From: an uncultured Chitinophaga sp.
GTDB lineage: Bacteria; Bacteroidota; Bacteroidia; Chitinophagales; Chitinophagaceae
NCBI RefSeq assembly: GCF_937898475.1
Contig: NZ_CALEJS010000029.1
Span: 1-64,000 of the forward strand
Length of the DNA stretch: 64,000 nucleotides
Reading direction: 5' to 3'
Below, piece by piece: positions 16,115-23,672 of the stretch (positions within the stretch are counted from its first letter, which is position 1; every line of letters starts with the position of its first letter). The translations under genes were made by a program, and so were the position numbers. The notes under the pieces were generated by a model. The model did not search any database, had not been told where the DNA came from, and saw only the letters and a program-made list of their open reading frames with translations.

Positions 16115-18094
16115 TTACCATTCGGTGTGGTCATCGTTATAGTGCAGCAGCATATTATAAGATATATAACTTACGTACGTATGCTCATTTGCGGCTTGCT
16201 TGTCTGTTAAAGCTGATTTATTTGACTGAACAACTGTTCTGAGTTTATGATCTGCGGCAAGGTTTAACTTGTCCAGTAAATCCTCTGCTTGTCTGAAGTT
16301 CTCCAGACCTTTTTCTTTTTCATTGTTGTTTGCCAGCAATATGCCATAGTTATTATATGCTGTTGCAAGGTCAAATAATATTCTTTCGTCTGTGTACTTT
16401 ATGTTAATATTAACCAGCAAACTAATAAGCTCATTATATAGCACAATTGGCGTAACATCTTGTTGCTGCAGCTGTTCCGATGCCGTCATTATGTTGAGCA
16501 TGTTTCCCAGGACAGATGTCAGGCAGACCTCTCTCCAGTATGTAGCTGTATCGCCTGACCGGCTAAGTAAGCTGTAGGCTTCCCGGATACATAAAAAAGC
16601 ACTATCAAAATTTTGAATGTCCTTGAACATTAGTGATAGGTTATTTAATGCTGTAGCCTTCTCCAATATGTATTGTTCAGATTTCTTATCAGTCATCTGA
16701 TCCAGCAGCAAAACTGCTTCTTTTTGTAACATCAGTGTGCTGTCCGTCAGTATGTCTCCATCCCTGGCGTATCTGGCATGTGCTGATTTTCTAAGTGCTA
16801 TACTTACTTTTCGATAGTAATCTCCTCCATCAACCGCTATTCCGATCCTGAAAATGGAACAGGCATCGTCATAGTCGCTGATTGCTTCAGGCCATTTCTT
16901 TAAATCCGCATACATGTCACCCGTCTCCATCAAAATGTTAGCATAAATTGTGAAATATAAGGCAGCCATTGTGTCCTTGCCCTGTTCCATATACATATAA
17001 GCGGCGCTATGAAGCGTATTGATTGCTTCTGCAAATTTATTCTGCCGGGCATAGGAATGTCCCAGGGAGTAAAGTACGGACTCAAGCCCTGGCTCATATT
17101 CCTTTCCGGATTTTCGCATTAATGATTCAAAGGCCAATTTTGAATGCTGGTAGTAAATGATGGCGCTGTCCAGATCTCCCTTTATGGCATAAACATGTCC
17201 TATCTCGCAAAAAGCCTCGGCACATACCCGTGTGAAGCCAAGCGTATCGGTGATTAACTTAGTTGGCTCTTCATATTTTCGTTCTGGCCTGCCGGCTATT
17301 TTGTCCTGCATACCTGCGGTTTGGGGCAAACCCGTCAGGGAAGAAATCACCTTCACTAGTTTATCATTGCTAAGTGCATATTGAGATACCAGCAGATAGT
17401 AAATCTTTAATTTTTCCAGTTCATCGCTTAAAAGTGACGCCAGAAGTAACAGATTTTGTTCATTACGATAAGCCATTACAGACTTTTTCGCATAGTGCAA
17501 AGCCAGGCTGTCTTCGTAGTTTGTTTTAGAATAACGGCCCAGCATTTCATAATTCACAGCAATAGTTTTAAGTTCTTCATCAATCTTACTCAATTCATTT
17601 TCTTTACGCCGTCTTTCTGATAATAATACAGCTAACTTGTGCTCCATCTCTTTTTCCTCTCTTATGATGACGGCGTCGGCACTATCCCGCAATCCCTGAT
17701 CTATCAACAATTTTACAGATTGTAAGCGCTTCGTATCAATTGATGACGTTTCTACCTGGCTTTCTGTTATCCCGTAAATTGAAAGAATATTTGATAAACT
17801 GTCAATCTGCCTGCTAACAGCAATTGTTAGTTCGGTCTTTCCGTCCAAAGCAATCAGCAGTTTTCTTAACAGTAATTGCTGTTCCTGTATTTGCTTAGGA
17901 TTGGAGAGATGATAAACGTGCTTATTTACCGACTGCCGGATGAAGTTTTGGGTATTTACCTGAACGCCATTAACAATTGTCCCGTTTCCGGTATTAACAC
18001 TAATGGTAGGCGCTTGTTGTGAGATCCTACGTTGCCCTGATACATGGAATAGGGATGACAACATCAGTGTCACGATAAGGATAACCTTTTTCAT
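16115..18094 (-). CDS. Exported TPR protein with N-terminal GNGTIVNG motif
   Basis: A 659-aa protein with signal peptide (MKKVILIVTLMLSSLFHVSGQ). Soon after cleavage comes SVNTGNGTIVNGVQVNTQNF, which closely parallels the tail of the upstream gene product. A long charged coiled-coil region (about 60-190) precedes several TPR-like helix pairs between about 290 and 460 (EIGHVYAIKGDLDSAIIYYQHS; ALYFTIYANILMETGDMYADLKKWPEAISDYDDA), and further helical repeats reach 630. Its ATG shares one base with the preceding TAA (18094), so the pair is coupled. Likely a periplasmic scaffold; partner unknown. Confidence 0.7.
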   Translation of the reverse strand: MKKVILIVTLMLSSLFHVSGQRRISQQAPTISVNTGNGTIVNGVQVNTQNFIRQSVNKHVYHLSNPKQIQEQQLLLRKLLIALDGKTELTIAVSRQIDSLSNILSIYGITESQVETSSIDTKRLQSVKLLIDQGLRDSADAVIIREEKEMEHKLAVLLSERRRKENELSKIDEELKTIAVNYEMLGRYSKTNYEDSLALHYAKKSVMAYRNEQNLLLLASLLSDELEKLKIYYLLVSQYALSNDKLVKVISSLTGLPQTAGMQDKIAGRPERKYEEPTKLITDTLGFTRVCAEAFCEIGHVYAIKGDLDSAIIYYQHSKLAFESLMRKSGKEYEPGLESVLYSLGHSYARQNKFAEAINTLHSAAYMYMEQGKDTMAALYFTIYANILMETGDMYADLKKWPEAISDYDDACSIFRIGIAVDGGDYYRKVSIALRKSAHARYARDGDILTDSTLMLQKEAVLLLDQMTDKKSEQYILEKATALNNLSLMFKDIQNFDSAFLCIREAYSLLSRSGDTATYWREVCLTSVLGNMLNIMTASEQLQQQDVTPIVLYNELISLLVNINIKYTDERILFDLATAYNNYGILLANNNEKEKGLENFRQAEDLLDKLNLAADHKLRTVVQSNKSALTDKQAANEHTYVSYISYNMLLHYNDDHTEW

Positions 18095-18444
18095 TATTTC
18101 TTCAGATTAGTATCGGCGCGGTTGAAATTATTGATCATCGTTCCATTTACAACAGTGCCGCTACCGGAGTTTTGTATGATAACGGGTGATAGGTTGGGTG
18201 AATCTGGCTTTGTTGCCGTAGAAGCGGGTATAACTTCGCTTGTACGGGGCAGCACCTGCACGATTAAGGCAGCAACTACCATAATAACTGCTATCCAGAA
18301 AAAGCCTTTGCTATTTGTTCTTAATATTCCCGGCAAGGTCTTTTTAGGGACTCTTCTGATGAACGTGTAGAAAACAAAGAAAATGGCTGAAATAACAAGC
18401 AGTACGGGACTAAGCGCATTTGGGGATATATTATCAAAAAACAT
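18094..18444 (-). CDS. Membrane protein with exposed SGSGTVVNG tail (116 aa)
   Basis: I start at ATG 18444 (MFFDNISPNALSPVLLV) because the 53 upstream residues of the longer frame are not membrane- or signal-like. Two TM helices (about 12-30 and 46-64) flank a basic loop (RRVPKKTLPGILRTNSK). The C-terminal 45 residues are Pro/Ser/Asn-rich and contain PVIIQNSGSGTVVNGTMINNF, nearly the same as the motif at the start of the coupled TPR protein. The shared motif suggests that both bind the same partner or each other. No family recognised. Confidence 0.6.
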   Translation of the reverse strand: MFFDNISPNALSPVLLVISAIFFVFYTFIRRVPKKTLPGILRTNSKGFFWIAVIMVVAALIVQVLPRTSEVIPASTATKPDSPNLSPVIIQNSGSGTVVNGTMINNFNRADTNLKK

Positions 18445-18712
18445 ATGAGAACTGTTAGCTATAGTATTACAATGATACGGAAAAATTATCGTAAAACGTT
18501 TAGGCCCCGTTCTGTAGGATGCTGTTTCATGGATTTTCAGGACCAGTATAGGGAGCGTCACCTGGAAGCCATTGTTCAGAAAACCGGTCATTCTAATATT
18601 CACCTTTCATCTTTCATCTTTCATCTCATTGATCCATAAACTCCATTTTTCCGTATATACCTTCATAGTACCCGTTTTAGTTAATTCCTTAACCCTTTAA
18701 ACCATAAACTAT

Positions 18713-19057
18713 ATGCACCCCAATCACGCTGTAATTAAAAAACTCATGACCGAACACGTTACACTCACTAAAGTATGGTATAAACTTGGCGATGCGGGCA
18801 TTGAGATCGAGCATCTCGGTGATATCGACCTGTTTGATATTGTAATGGACCTGGTTGGATTCCCTGCTGCGCCCCACGAAGTAAGCATAATCGAATCCGG
18901 TAAGGAGATCCGTCGTTTTGAGAGGTCAAAGTGGTGGAACGAGGCATATCATTTAGAGCTGCACGAAATAGATTCGTTTTTAGAGAAACTGTATGTTGAA
19001 TTCAACGAATTGCCCGCGGGGCAGCCGGAATTGTTTGATGGAAGCGATCCTGAGTAG
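18713..19057 (+). CDS. Unknown acidic cytosolic protein (114 aa)
   Basis: MHPNHAVIKKLMTEHVTL... is a soluble, acidic protein with a helical N-terminus and a C-terminal ELPAGQPELFDGSDPE tail. No signal peptide, no recognised domain. It is convergent with the Crp-like regulator, with 19 bases between stops. Upstream (18605-18625) are three CTTTCAT direct repeats of uncertain meaning. Confidence 0.5.
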   Translation: MHPNHAVIKKLMTEHVTLTKVWYKLGDAGIEIEHLGDIDLFDIVMDLVGFPAAPHEVSIIESGKEIRRFERSKWWNEAYHLELHEIDSFLEKLYVEFNELPAGQPELFDGSDPE

Positions 19058-19076
19058 GGCCCTGTTGTACAGCATG

Positions 19077-19673
19077 TTATGATATACTGCTTTTTTTCTT
19101 AGCCTGGTACTTGCCATTCCTTATCTTATATAGTGTATCCTTATCCATCCCCAGGTAGGAAGCAATATATACAGCAGGTACCCTTTTTTCCAGGTTGGGA
19201 TAATATTCCTGGAAGAGCTGGAACCTTTCCATTGCATCATGTTTTCTGAGGATATTGGCCCGGTCTTCGGCCAGGACGTTATAGCGTTCATTGAGAATAC
19301 GGCCTACCACATTAAATTCCAGCGATTCTTTATAAATCCTCTGCAGTTCGTCATAACTGATTGAGCCTAGTATTGCAGGCTCCAGGGTTTCAATATACTG
19401 CTTTGATGGCTCGCGGTGATAGAAGCTGCGGACAGAGAAAACCACATCTCCCTCGGCCATCATCCAGATAGTGCTTTCACCGGAGTGATCTTCCTCGTAA
19501 GCTCTGATCAGTCCCTGCAGGATGAAATACACACGTGAAGAGATCTGTCCGGGTGAGAGCAGCTTCTGTTTGGTTGGGTATTCGTCAATATGTACCATTC
19601 CGTGTAGCGATTGTACCACTGATTCGGGAAACCAGCTAATGTCCAGCAGAAAGTCTGTTATTTTTTCTACCAT
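19077..19673 (-). CDS. Crp/Fnr-family cyclic-nucleotide-binding-domain regulator
   Basis: A 198-aa protein with the beta-roll of the cNMP-binding domain (PTKQKLLSPGQISSRVYFILQGLIRAYEE, then EGDVVFSVRSFYHREPS), a long C-helix, and a C-terminal helix-turn-helix-like segment (VPAVYIASYLGMDKDTLYKIRNGKY). Phosphate-binding Arg/Ser residues of true cAMP receptors are not evident, as is usual for this Bacteroidota subgroup, so the ligand is uncertain. The KKKSSIS tail is basic. Function: probably a local transcription regulator. Confidence 0.75.
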   Translation of the reverse strand: MVEKITDFLLDISWFPESVVQSLHGMVHIDEYPTKQKLLSPGQISSRVYFILQGLIRAYEEDHSGESTIWMMAEGDVVFSVRSFYHREPSKQYIETLEPAILGSISYDELQRIYKESLEFNVVGRILNERYNVLAEDRANILRKHDAMERFQLFQEYYPNLEKRVPAVYIASYLGMDKDTLYKIRNGKYQAKKKSSIS

Positions 19674-19846
19674 GCTTAATAGGGTTTTCGGTTAAGGGAC
19701 GGGGCAATTTAATTTAAATCTGCACGTCAAAATGTTAATCCAATATTAACGGAGGAGGTATAGGACGATCATGATGTTGTTTGAATTCCTGACCCTGAAC
19801 GCAATGAAATTGTATCGGTTGAACCTACTCTATCGTTTAAAAATAA

Positions 19847-19872
19847 GAGGTTGCACCTTTCGGTACAACCTC
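19847..19872. repeat. Hairpin repeat copy 1
   Basis: GAGGTTGCACC-TTTC-GGTACAACCTC folds into an 11-bp stem with one mismatch. On the minus strand it is followed by TTATTTTT, so it can act as a minus-strand terminator. A close copy lies at 21105-21132. Confidence 0.5.
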
Positions 19873-20128
19873 CGGGATCTCATGTTTACCAGGGGTATCC
19901 CTTTTTTCAGGTGATAAGTTAAATATTTAGATCATCAGTTTTTTACTGATCCCTCCATATTGTCCGCATCTGCCGGGATTTTGTCCTTTACGGATCAGTT
20001 CACAGCGGTATGTTTGCAGCCCCATGACCATACAATTGGTTGTATAACCAGTATCAGGACTATTATATTCACCTGTATAGCTATTTTAGGACCAGATAAA
20101 GCGGCCAGTATACAGTCTTTTATGCAGG

Positions 20129-20217
20129 ATGTCCGGTACATGTCCGGTATATGTCCCGTATATGAGCGGTAGATGAGCGGTATCTTAATAGATACCACTC
20201 ATCTACTGCTCATATAC
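20129..20217. repeat. Five 11-bp tandem units continuing into a 27-bp hairpin
   Basis: Units ATGTCCGGTAC, ATGTCCGGTAT, ATGTCCCGTAT, ATGAGCGGTAG and ATGAGCGGTAT run head to tail from 20129 to 20183. Bases 20158-20184 then pair with 20191-20217 across a TTAATA loop (27 bp, two G-T mismatches), so the last units recur inverted. It lies 79 bases before the ATG at 20296, and the 11-bp period equals about one helix turn, which suits cooperative protein binding. Confidence 0.7.
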
Positions 20218-20295
20218 CCTGATCAGACAAAAAAAGTACCTCTTTGTTAAACCAATTGCACACTTCACTTGTTTTACCCACTAAAAATTTTACTT

Positions 20296-21087
20296 ATGGC
20301 TATTCTTAAAGAAGGTATTGAATTTACCGGCGGACTTGGACAAGTATCCGCTTACAAAATGAAAGGATCTGACAAGATCATCGTCCGGAAAAAGGCCGGG
20401 CCTACCAGGAAGCAGATATTGCATTCCAGGAAGTTTGAACGCACCCGGGAAAATATGTCAGAATTTATCGGGGTGGGAAAAGCCGTTCGCGCCATCAGGT
20501 ATCCGCTGATCCATGTGAAACGGCTGTCAGGTTATAACTTTACCTCATCGCTCACCACTATCTGTAAAAAGATGCAGTTGCTGGATACTGTAGGGGAAAA
20601 AGGTAAGCGCAGTATTTTCCTTTCACAGCACCGATATATGCTGGCTGGTTTTATGCTGCATAGAACCCATCCTTTTGTCAGTATTGTAACCGGGCCAATT
20701 AACTGTACCCTTAACCGGGAAACGCAAAGTGCGGTTATACAGCTGCCGCAGCTTGTCCAGGGTGTCAATCTTAACCTCCCCTGGAAGCAGCCTATGTTCC
20801 GTTTTTGTTTGTCATTGGGGCTGGTGCCTGATGTAGTGCATGATGTTAACGGTTATGATGACTACGCCACTGAATGGTCCACTACCAAATTGGATACTCC
20901 CTGGCAGGTGGTAACGGATCCTTTACCGGCGCAAACGCTGGCACTCAGGCTGAACAGGGCAGGAGGCATGAAGGATTCCCAGACCCTGTTGTTTGCCATT
21001 GGTGTTGAAATGGGCGCTCCGGGGCTTCATGGGCAAATAGAGGAAGTAAAACATGCGGGATCGGCATGTATCCTGGCGGTAGGATAA
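20296..21087 (+). CDS. Unknown protein with HSRKFERTRENMSEF motif (263 aa)
   Basis: I start at ATG 20296 (MAILKEGIEFTGGLGQVSAYKMKG) rather than 20269. The N-terminal third is basic and carries KFERTRENMSEF, shared with the gene at 22249. The remainder is beta-rich (PFVSIVTGPINCTLNRETQSAVIQLPQ) with a FCLSLGLVPDVVHDVNGYDDY segment. No signal peptide or TM. The repeated hairpin operator-like element sits just upstream and a terminator-like hairpin repeat follows the stop. I cannot name the family; these proteins seem to belong to Bacteroidota accessory regions. Confidence 0.55.
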   Translation: MAILKEGIEFTGGLGQVSAYKMKGSDKIIVRKKAGPTRKQILHSRKFERTRENMSEFIGVGKAVRAIRYPLIHVKRLSGYNFTSSLTTICKKMQLLDTVGEKGKRSIFLSQHRYMLAGFMLHRTHPFVSIVTGPINCTLNRETQSAVIQLPQLVQGVNLNLPWKQPMFRFCLSLGLVPDVVHDVNGYDDYATEWSTTKLDTPWQVVTDPLPAQTLALRLNRAGGMKDSQTLLFAIGVEMGAPGLHGQIEEVKHAGSACILAVG

Positions 21088-21104
21088 GCAGGTGATTAAA
21101 AGGA

Positions 21105-21132
21105 GAGGCTGCACCTGCGCCGGTACAACCTC
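21105..21132. repeat. Hairpin repeat copy 2 / terminator-like element
   Basis: GAGGCTGCACC-TGCGCC-GGTACAACCTC, an 11-bp stem with two mismatches, 17 bases after the stop of the preceding gene. It matches copy 1 at 19847-19872 in both arms but lacks a following T-run on the plus strand. Confidence 0.45.
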
Positions 21133-21188
21133 CCTGAACGGACAATCCACGAGGATGTCTGCTATTGTAATCTTTTTGGACAGATCGT

Positions 21189-21716
21189 CTATTCTTCCTG
21201 GCGGTCTGGCAGCGTAACCGGACGTTTAAGCATAAACCTCCTCAATTCCAGTACATCTATATTCAGATAAGATGCGATCTGCTCTTTATGTACATAGTCA
21301 AAAACCCAGGGTATCCTTTGCAGCAGTTTCAGATATTGCTGAAAAGGACTTAAATACCTGATGTCACTGATCCTCTCCGCTATCTGTACGTTATGCCAGC
21401 CCCTCTCTAAAGCATATTCTTCACGGTTTTCTGCACATTTCTTCAGATGCTCAAACATGACATCGTAAGGTAATTCATGGAACTCAGCATCCCTTGTAAG
21501 TACAATGTTGCTATACCTGGAGGTGGGGATCACAAATTCACCCTTCCCCCAGAACCAGGTTACCAGCTGTTTGTTTTTATTTGTGCGATAGTATTCATAC
21601 GCAAAGCCCTTTTCTAAGAAGCCATAGCAAGGGGTTGTTTCAGGTGCTGCTGTCAGTAGCTGTCCAGTTATATGCCGTACGTTCTTTAACGTATGGAACA
21701 GTTGTAAATTAATCAT
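21189..21716 (-). CDS. Crp-like regulator, second copy (175 aa)
   Basis: Predicted beta-roll (CYGFLEKGFAYEYYRTNKNKQLVTWFWGKGEFVIPTSRY), C-helix, and a C-terminal recognition region (VHKEQIASYLNIDVLELRRFMLKR), the same architecture as the protein at 19077-19673 but divergent. Glycines of the cNMP pocket are only partly kept, so ligand binding is doubtful. It lies 57 bases downstream of the small HTH gene on the same strand and is probably co-transcribed with it. Confidence 0.55.
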   Translation of the reverse strand: MINLQLFHTLKNVRHITGQLLTAAPETTPCYGFLEKGFAYEYYRTNKNKQLVTWFWGKGEFVIPTSRYSNIVLTRDAEFHELPYDVMFEHLKKCAENREEYALERGWHNVQIAERISDIRYLSPFQQYLKLLQRIPWVFDYVHKEQIASYLNIDVLELRRFMLKRPVTLPDRQEE

Positions 21717-21773
21717 ATGCTGATGTTGAATGTATTAAAAAATCAAGTTTTTTACGGAAACATTGTATTGGCT

Positions 21774-21980
21774 TTAGTCGGTCATGAACGGCCTTACCTG
21801 CTCCTCCGTTAACCCGGTGTGATGGCAGAAATCTGTAATGGTCAGAATATCATCTTTCTCTTTACCCGCATACTCCCTGATCTTTTGTAAAAAACGCCTG
21901 ACGGAACGGCGGCTCCAACCAGTAAGGCGCTCCACGTCTTCCGGGTAAATAACGATCCTTTTTAGAACCTGTTTTTTCAT
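21774..21980 (-). CDS. Small HTH-like DNA-binding protein (68 aa)
   Basis: MKKQVLKRIVIYPEDVERLTGWSRRSVRRFLQKIREYAGKEKDD... fits a short winged or XRE-like HTH: IYPEDVERLTGWSRRSVRRFLQKIR reads as helix-turn-recognition helix with three arginines. Proteins of this size with the same N-terminus are common in Bacteroidota mobile regions. Two dyads lie just upstream of its start (22020-22060), consistent with autoregulation. Confidence 0.6.
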   Translation of the reverse strand: MKKQVLKRIVIYPEDVERLTGWSRRSVRRFLQKIREYAGKEKDDILTITDFCHHTGLTEEQVRPFMTD

Positions 21981-22019
21981 GTGGTTGTATTGGTTTTACC
22001 GATGAAACAATGAACGATG

Positions 22020-22060
22020 ATGGTATCCATTTAGTACCATTTTGGTCAAGTTTACCAAAA
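22020..22060. promoter_or_regulatory. Two overlapping dyads upstream of the small HTH gene
   Basis: ATGGTA (22020-22025) pairs with TACCAT (22035-22040), and TTTTGGT (22040-22046) pairs perfectly with ACCAAAA (22054-22060). They lie 40-80 bases before the HTH gene start and 190-230 bases before the divergent gene at 22249, so they may control both. No clear -7 box is visible in the 268-base gap. Confidence 0.4.
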
Positions 22061-22248
22061 GCGGCCACTTGTCTTTTTTCGTTTGTCCGCCTGTTTTAGT
22101 ATTGCACTATCAATTGGATGATAGCAGTAACGATAATAAATTATTACGCCGGAATACTGTCTGGTAAACGATTTCATCATGATGAAGGCTTAAACAGTAT
22201 GTGCCTTATAACATGCTGCATTTTTTTGAATCAATTAAACATTTAATT

Positions 22249-22923
22249 ATGGCAAGCAAGCATTACAGTAAGCGGGTAGCCACCCAGGCAAACTTTGAAC
22301 GTACCCGCGAGAACATGGCGGAATTTGAAAGAGCCGCCAGAGCCGGTAAACTGCTCACCGATGCATTCCGGGCAATTGTTGATAGCGTCAGCGATGCGCG
22401 GCAGACAATACGGTTGTCAAGGGCCATGTCGAAAGTGATCAAGTCCGACCCGCTGAACGAACGCGGGCAGCGGAAAGTCAGCGACGGCAATCTGCAGCTG
22501 CTGAGGGGCTTTGACTTTAACCTGGCTGCAAAGCTGAGCAGGGTATTCTTTGCCCCTTATACGGCAACGATTGAACGTAGTACCGGTACGCTTAAAGTAG
22601 ACATCCCGGCATTTGTTTCCAGGAAGATGCTGAAGGCGCCGCCTAATACTACGCACTTCACCGTCGTCTGTGGCGCGGCGGAACTGAACTTTGATTCGGG
22701 TACCCACCAGGGGGCCATCAGTGCGACCGCGGAACTGGCATACAGCAGGGAGCTGACAGCGGACATCAGTCTGAGTAATATGCTCACTCCCAACAGCACA
22801 GATATACTGTTCCTGGTACTGGGAGTAACGTACTACCAGTTTGTAAATGGCCAGTATTATACGCTGAATGATGAAGCCTACAACACTGTAGGGATCATCC
22901 TGGTAGATGCGCCGAATGCGTAA
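22249..22923 (+). CDS. Unknown protein with NFERTRENMAEF motif (224 aa)
   Basis: I start at ATG 22249 (MASKHYSKRVATQ). The N-terminus is basic and contains NFERTRENMAEFERAARAGK, related to the motif in the 263-aa protein at 20296. The C-terminal two thirds are beta-rich (TATIERSTGTLKVDIPAFV; HFTVVCGAAELNFDSG) and acidic. No signal peptide. The bidirectional hairpin at 22968-22989 follows. The family is unknown to me. The two relatives share the N-terminal motif and general order of helical then beta regions. Confidence 0.55.
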   Translation: MASKHYSKRVATQANFERTRENMAEFERAARAGKLLTDAFRAIVDSVSDARQTIRLSRAMSKVIKSDPLNERGQRKVSDGNLQLLRGFDFNLAAKLSRVFFAPYTATIERSTGTLKVDIPAFVSRKMLKAPPNTTHFTVVCGAAELNFDSGTHQGAISATAELAYSRELTADISLSNMLTPNSTDILFLVLGVTYYQFVNGQYYTLNDEAYNTVGIILVDAPNA

Positions 22924-22967
22924 ACGGAGGTACTGTTTCATGTAGTTTGGTTTTGGTTTTAAGAAAG

Positions 22968-22989
22968 GCCCCTCTATTCCTGGAGGGGC
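22968..22989. terminator. Bidirectional terminator hairpin
   Basis: GCCCCTC (22968-22974) pairs with GAGGGGC (22983-22989) over an 8-base loop. On the minus strand it is followed by CTTTCTT. It separates the convergent genes ending at 22923 and 22992. Confidence 0.65.
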
Positions 22990-22991
22990 TG

Positions 22992-23672
22992 TTATAATTT
23001 CCGTTTGTCCGGGCTTGGCCCGGGGAAGGCCACCAGGTTGAACATCTCGCTCATGCGGCTGCGTAGCCTGGCCCCGTAACGTTCCTCCAGCTCATCGGCA
23101 TTCAGGTTCGTAGTGATGTGTGTGAACATTTTATCTTCCACGAACAGCTCGTAGCGGATGGACAGGATCTCTGCCAGGGTATTGAAAGGAATCCCGTAAT
23201 TGGGGATGTTGCTTTCGCATCCCAGGTCATCAAAGCAAACGCTGCGCGGCCTTCCATGAAGGTCATATGACCTGGCCGTATAACGGTCGATCACGGTATA
23301 ACCTTCCTGGCCAAACTCCAGCGCCGTTCTAAGCGAGGATTTCATCACAAATTTCCAGGCAGGCTCCGTGCAGGCGCAAAGGATCTTCATCAAAGCGCTT
23401 TTACCACAACCGATAGGTCCGGTCAGTAAAATACCTTTATGAAGACTGAGGCCTTCTTCAGCCGCAATGACCTCATCACGCAGAAACCAACTGCACAGTT
23501 TCAGTACAGTGGCGCGGTCTTCTTCGAAGATCCTGAATGACGGCCCTATTAACTGTTTGCCATAGGATATCACCGCTTGCAGTGCTTCATTGTAATCAAA
23601 AGGGCTTGTCGTAGCTTTTGTCCTGGTTGACTTTGTGTTGTCCGAGTAGCTGATCTGACTTTGTTCCTGCAT
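22992..23672 (-). CDS. DnaC/IstB-like AAA+ ATPase
   Basis: A 226-aa protein. Walker A is GPIGCGKS (85-92), Walker B is SVCFDDLGCES (about 143-153), and sensor-1 ITTNLN and arginine-finger region ERYGARLRSRMSEMFN follow near the C-terminus. This is the layout of DnaC-type helicase loaders found on phages and integrative elements of Bacteroidota. The first 30 residues are Ser/Thr-rich. Its start overlaps the upstream replication-type gene by 77 bases. Likely loads a replicative helicase for an integrated or defunct mobile element. Confidence 0.8.
   Translation of the reverse strand: MQEQSQISYSDNTKSTRTKATTSPFDYNEALQAVISYGKQLIGPSFRIFEEDRATVLKLCSWFLRDEVIAAEEGLSLHKGILLTGPIGCGKSALMKILCACTEPAWKFVMKSSLRTALEFGQEGYTVIDRYTARSYDLHGRPRSVCFDDLGCESNIPNYGIPFNTLAEILSIRYELFVEDKMFTHITTNLNADELEERYGARLRSRMSEMFNLVAFPGPSPDKRKL

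Noticed and set aside
19771..19914. A 47-codon ORF preceded by GGAGGAGG
   Set aside because: The purine-rich sequence is 13 bases away, Bacteroidota seldom rely on it, the product (MMLFEFLTLNAMKLYRLNLL...) reads through the hairpin repeat, and nothing else supports it.
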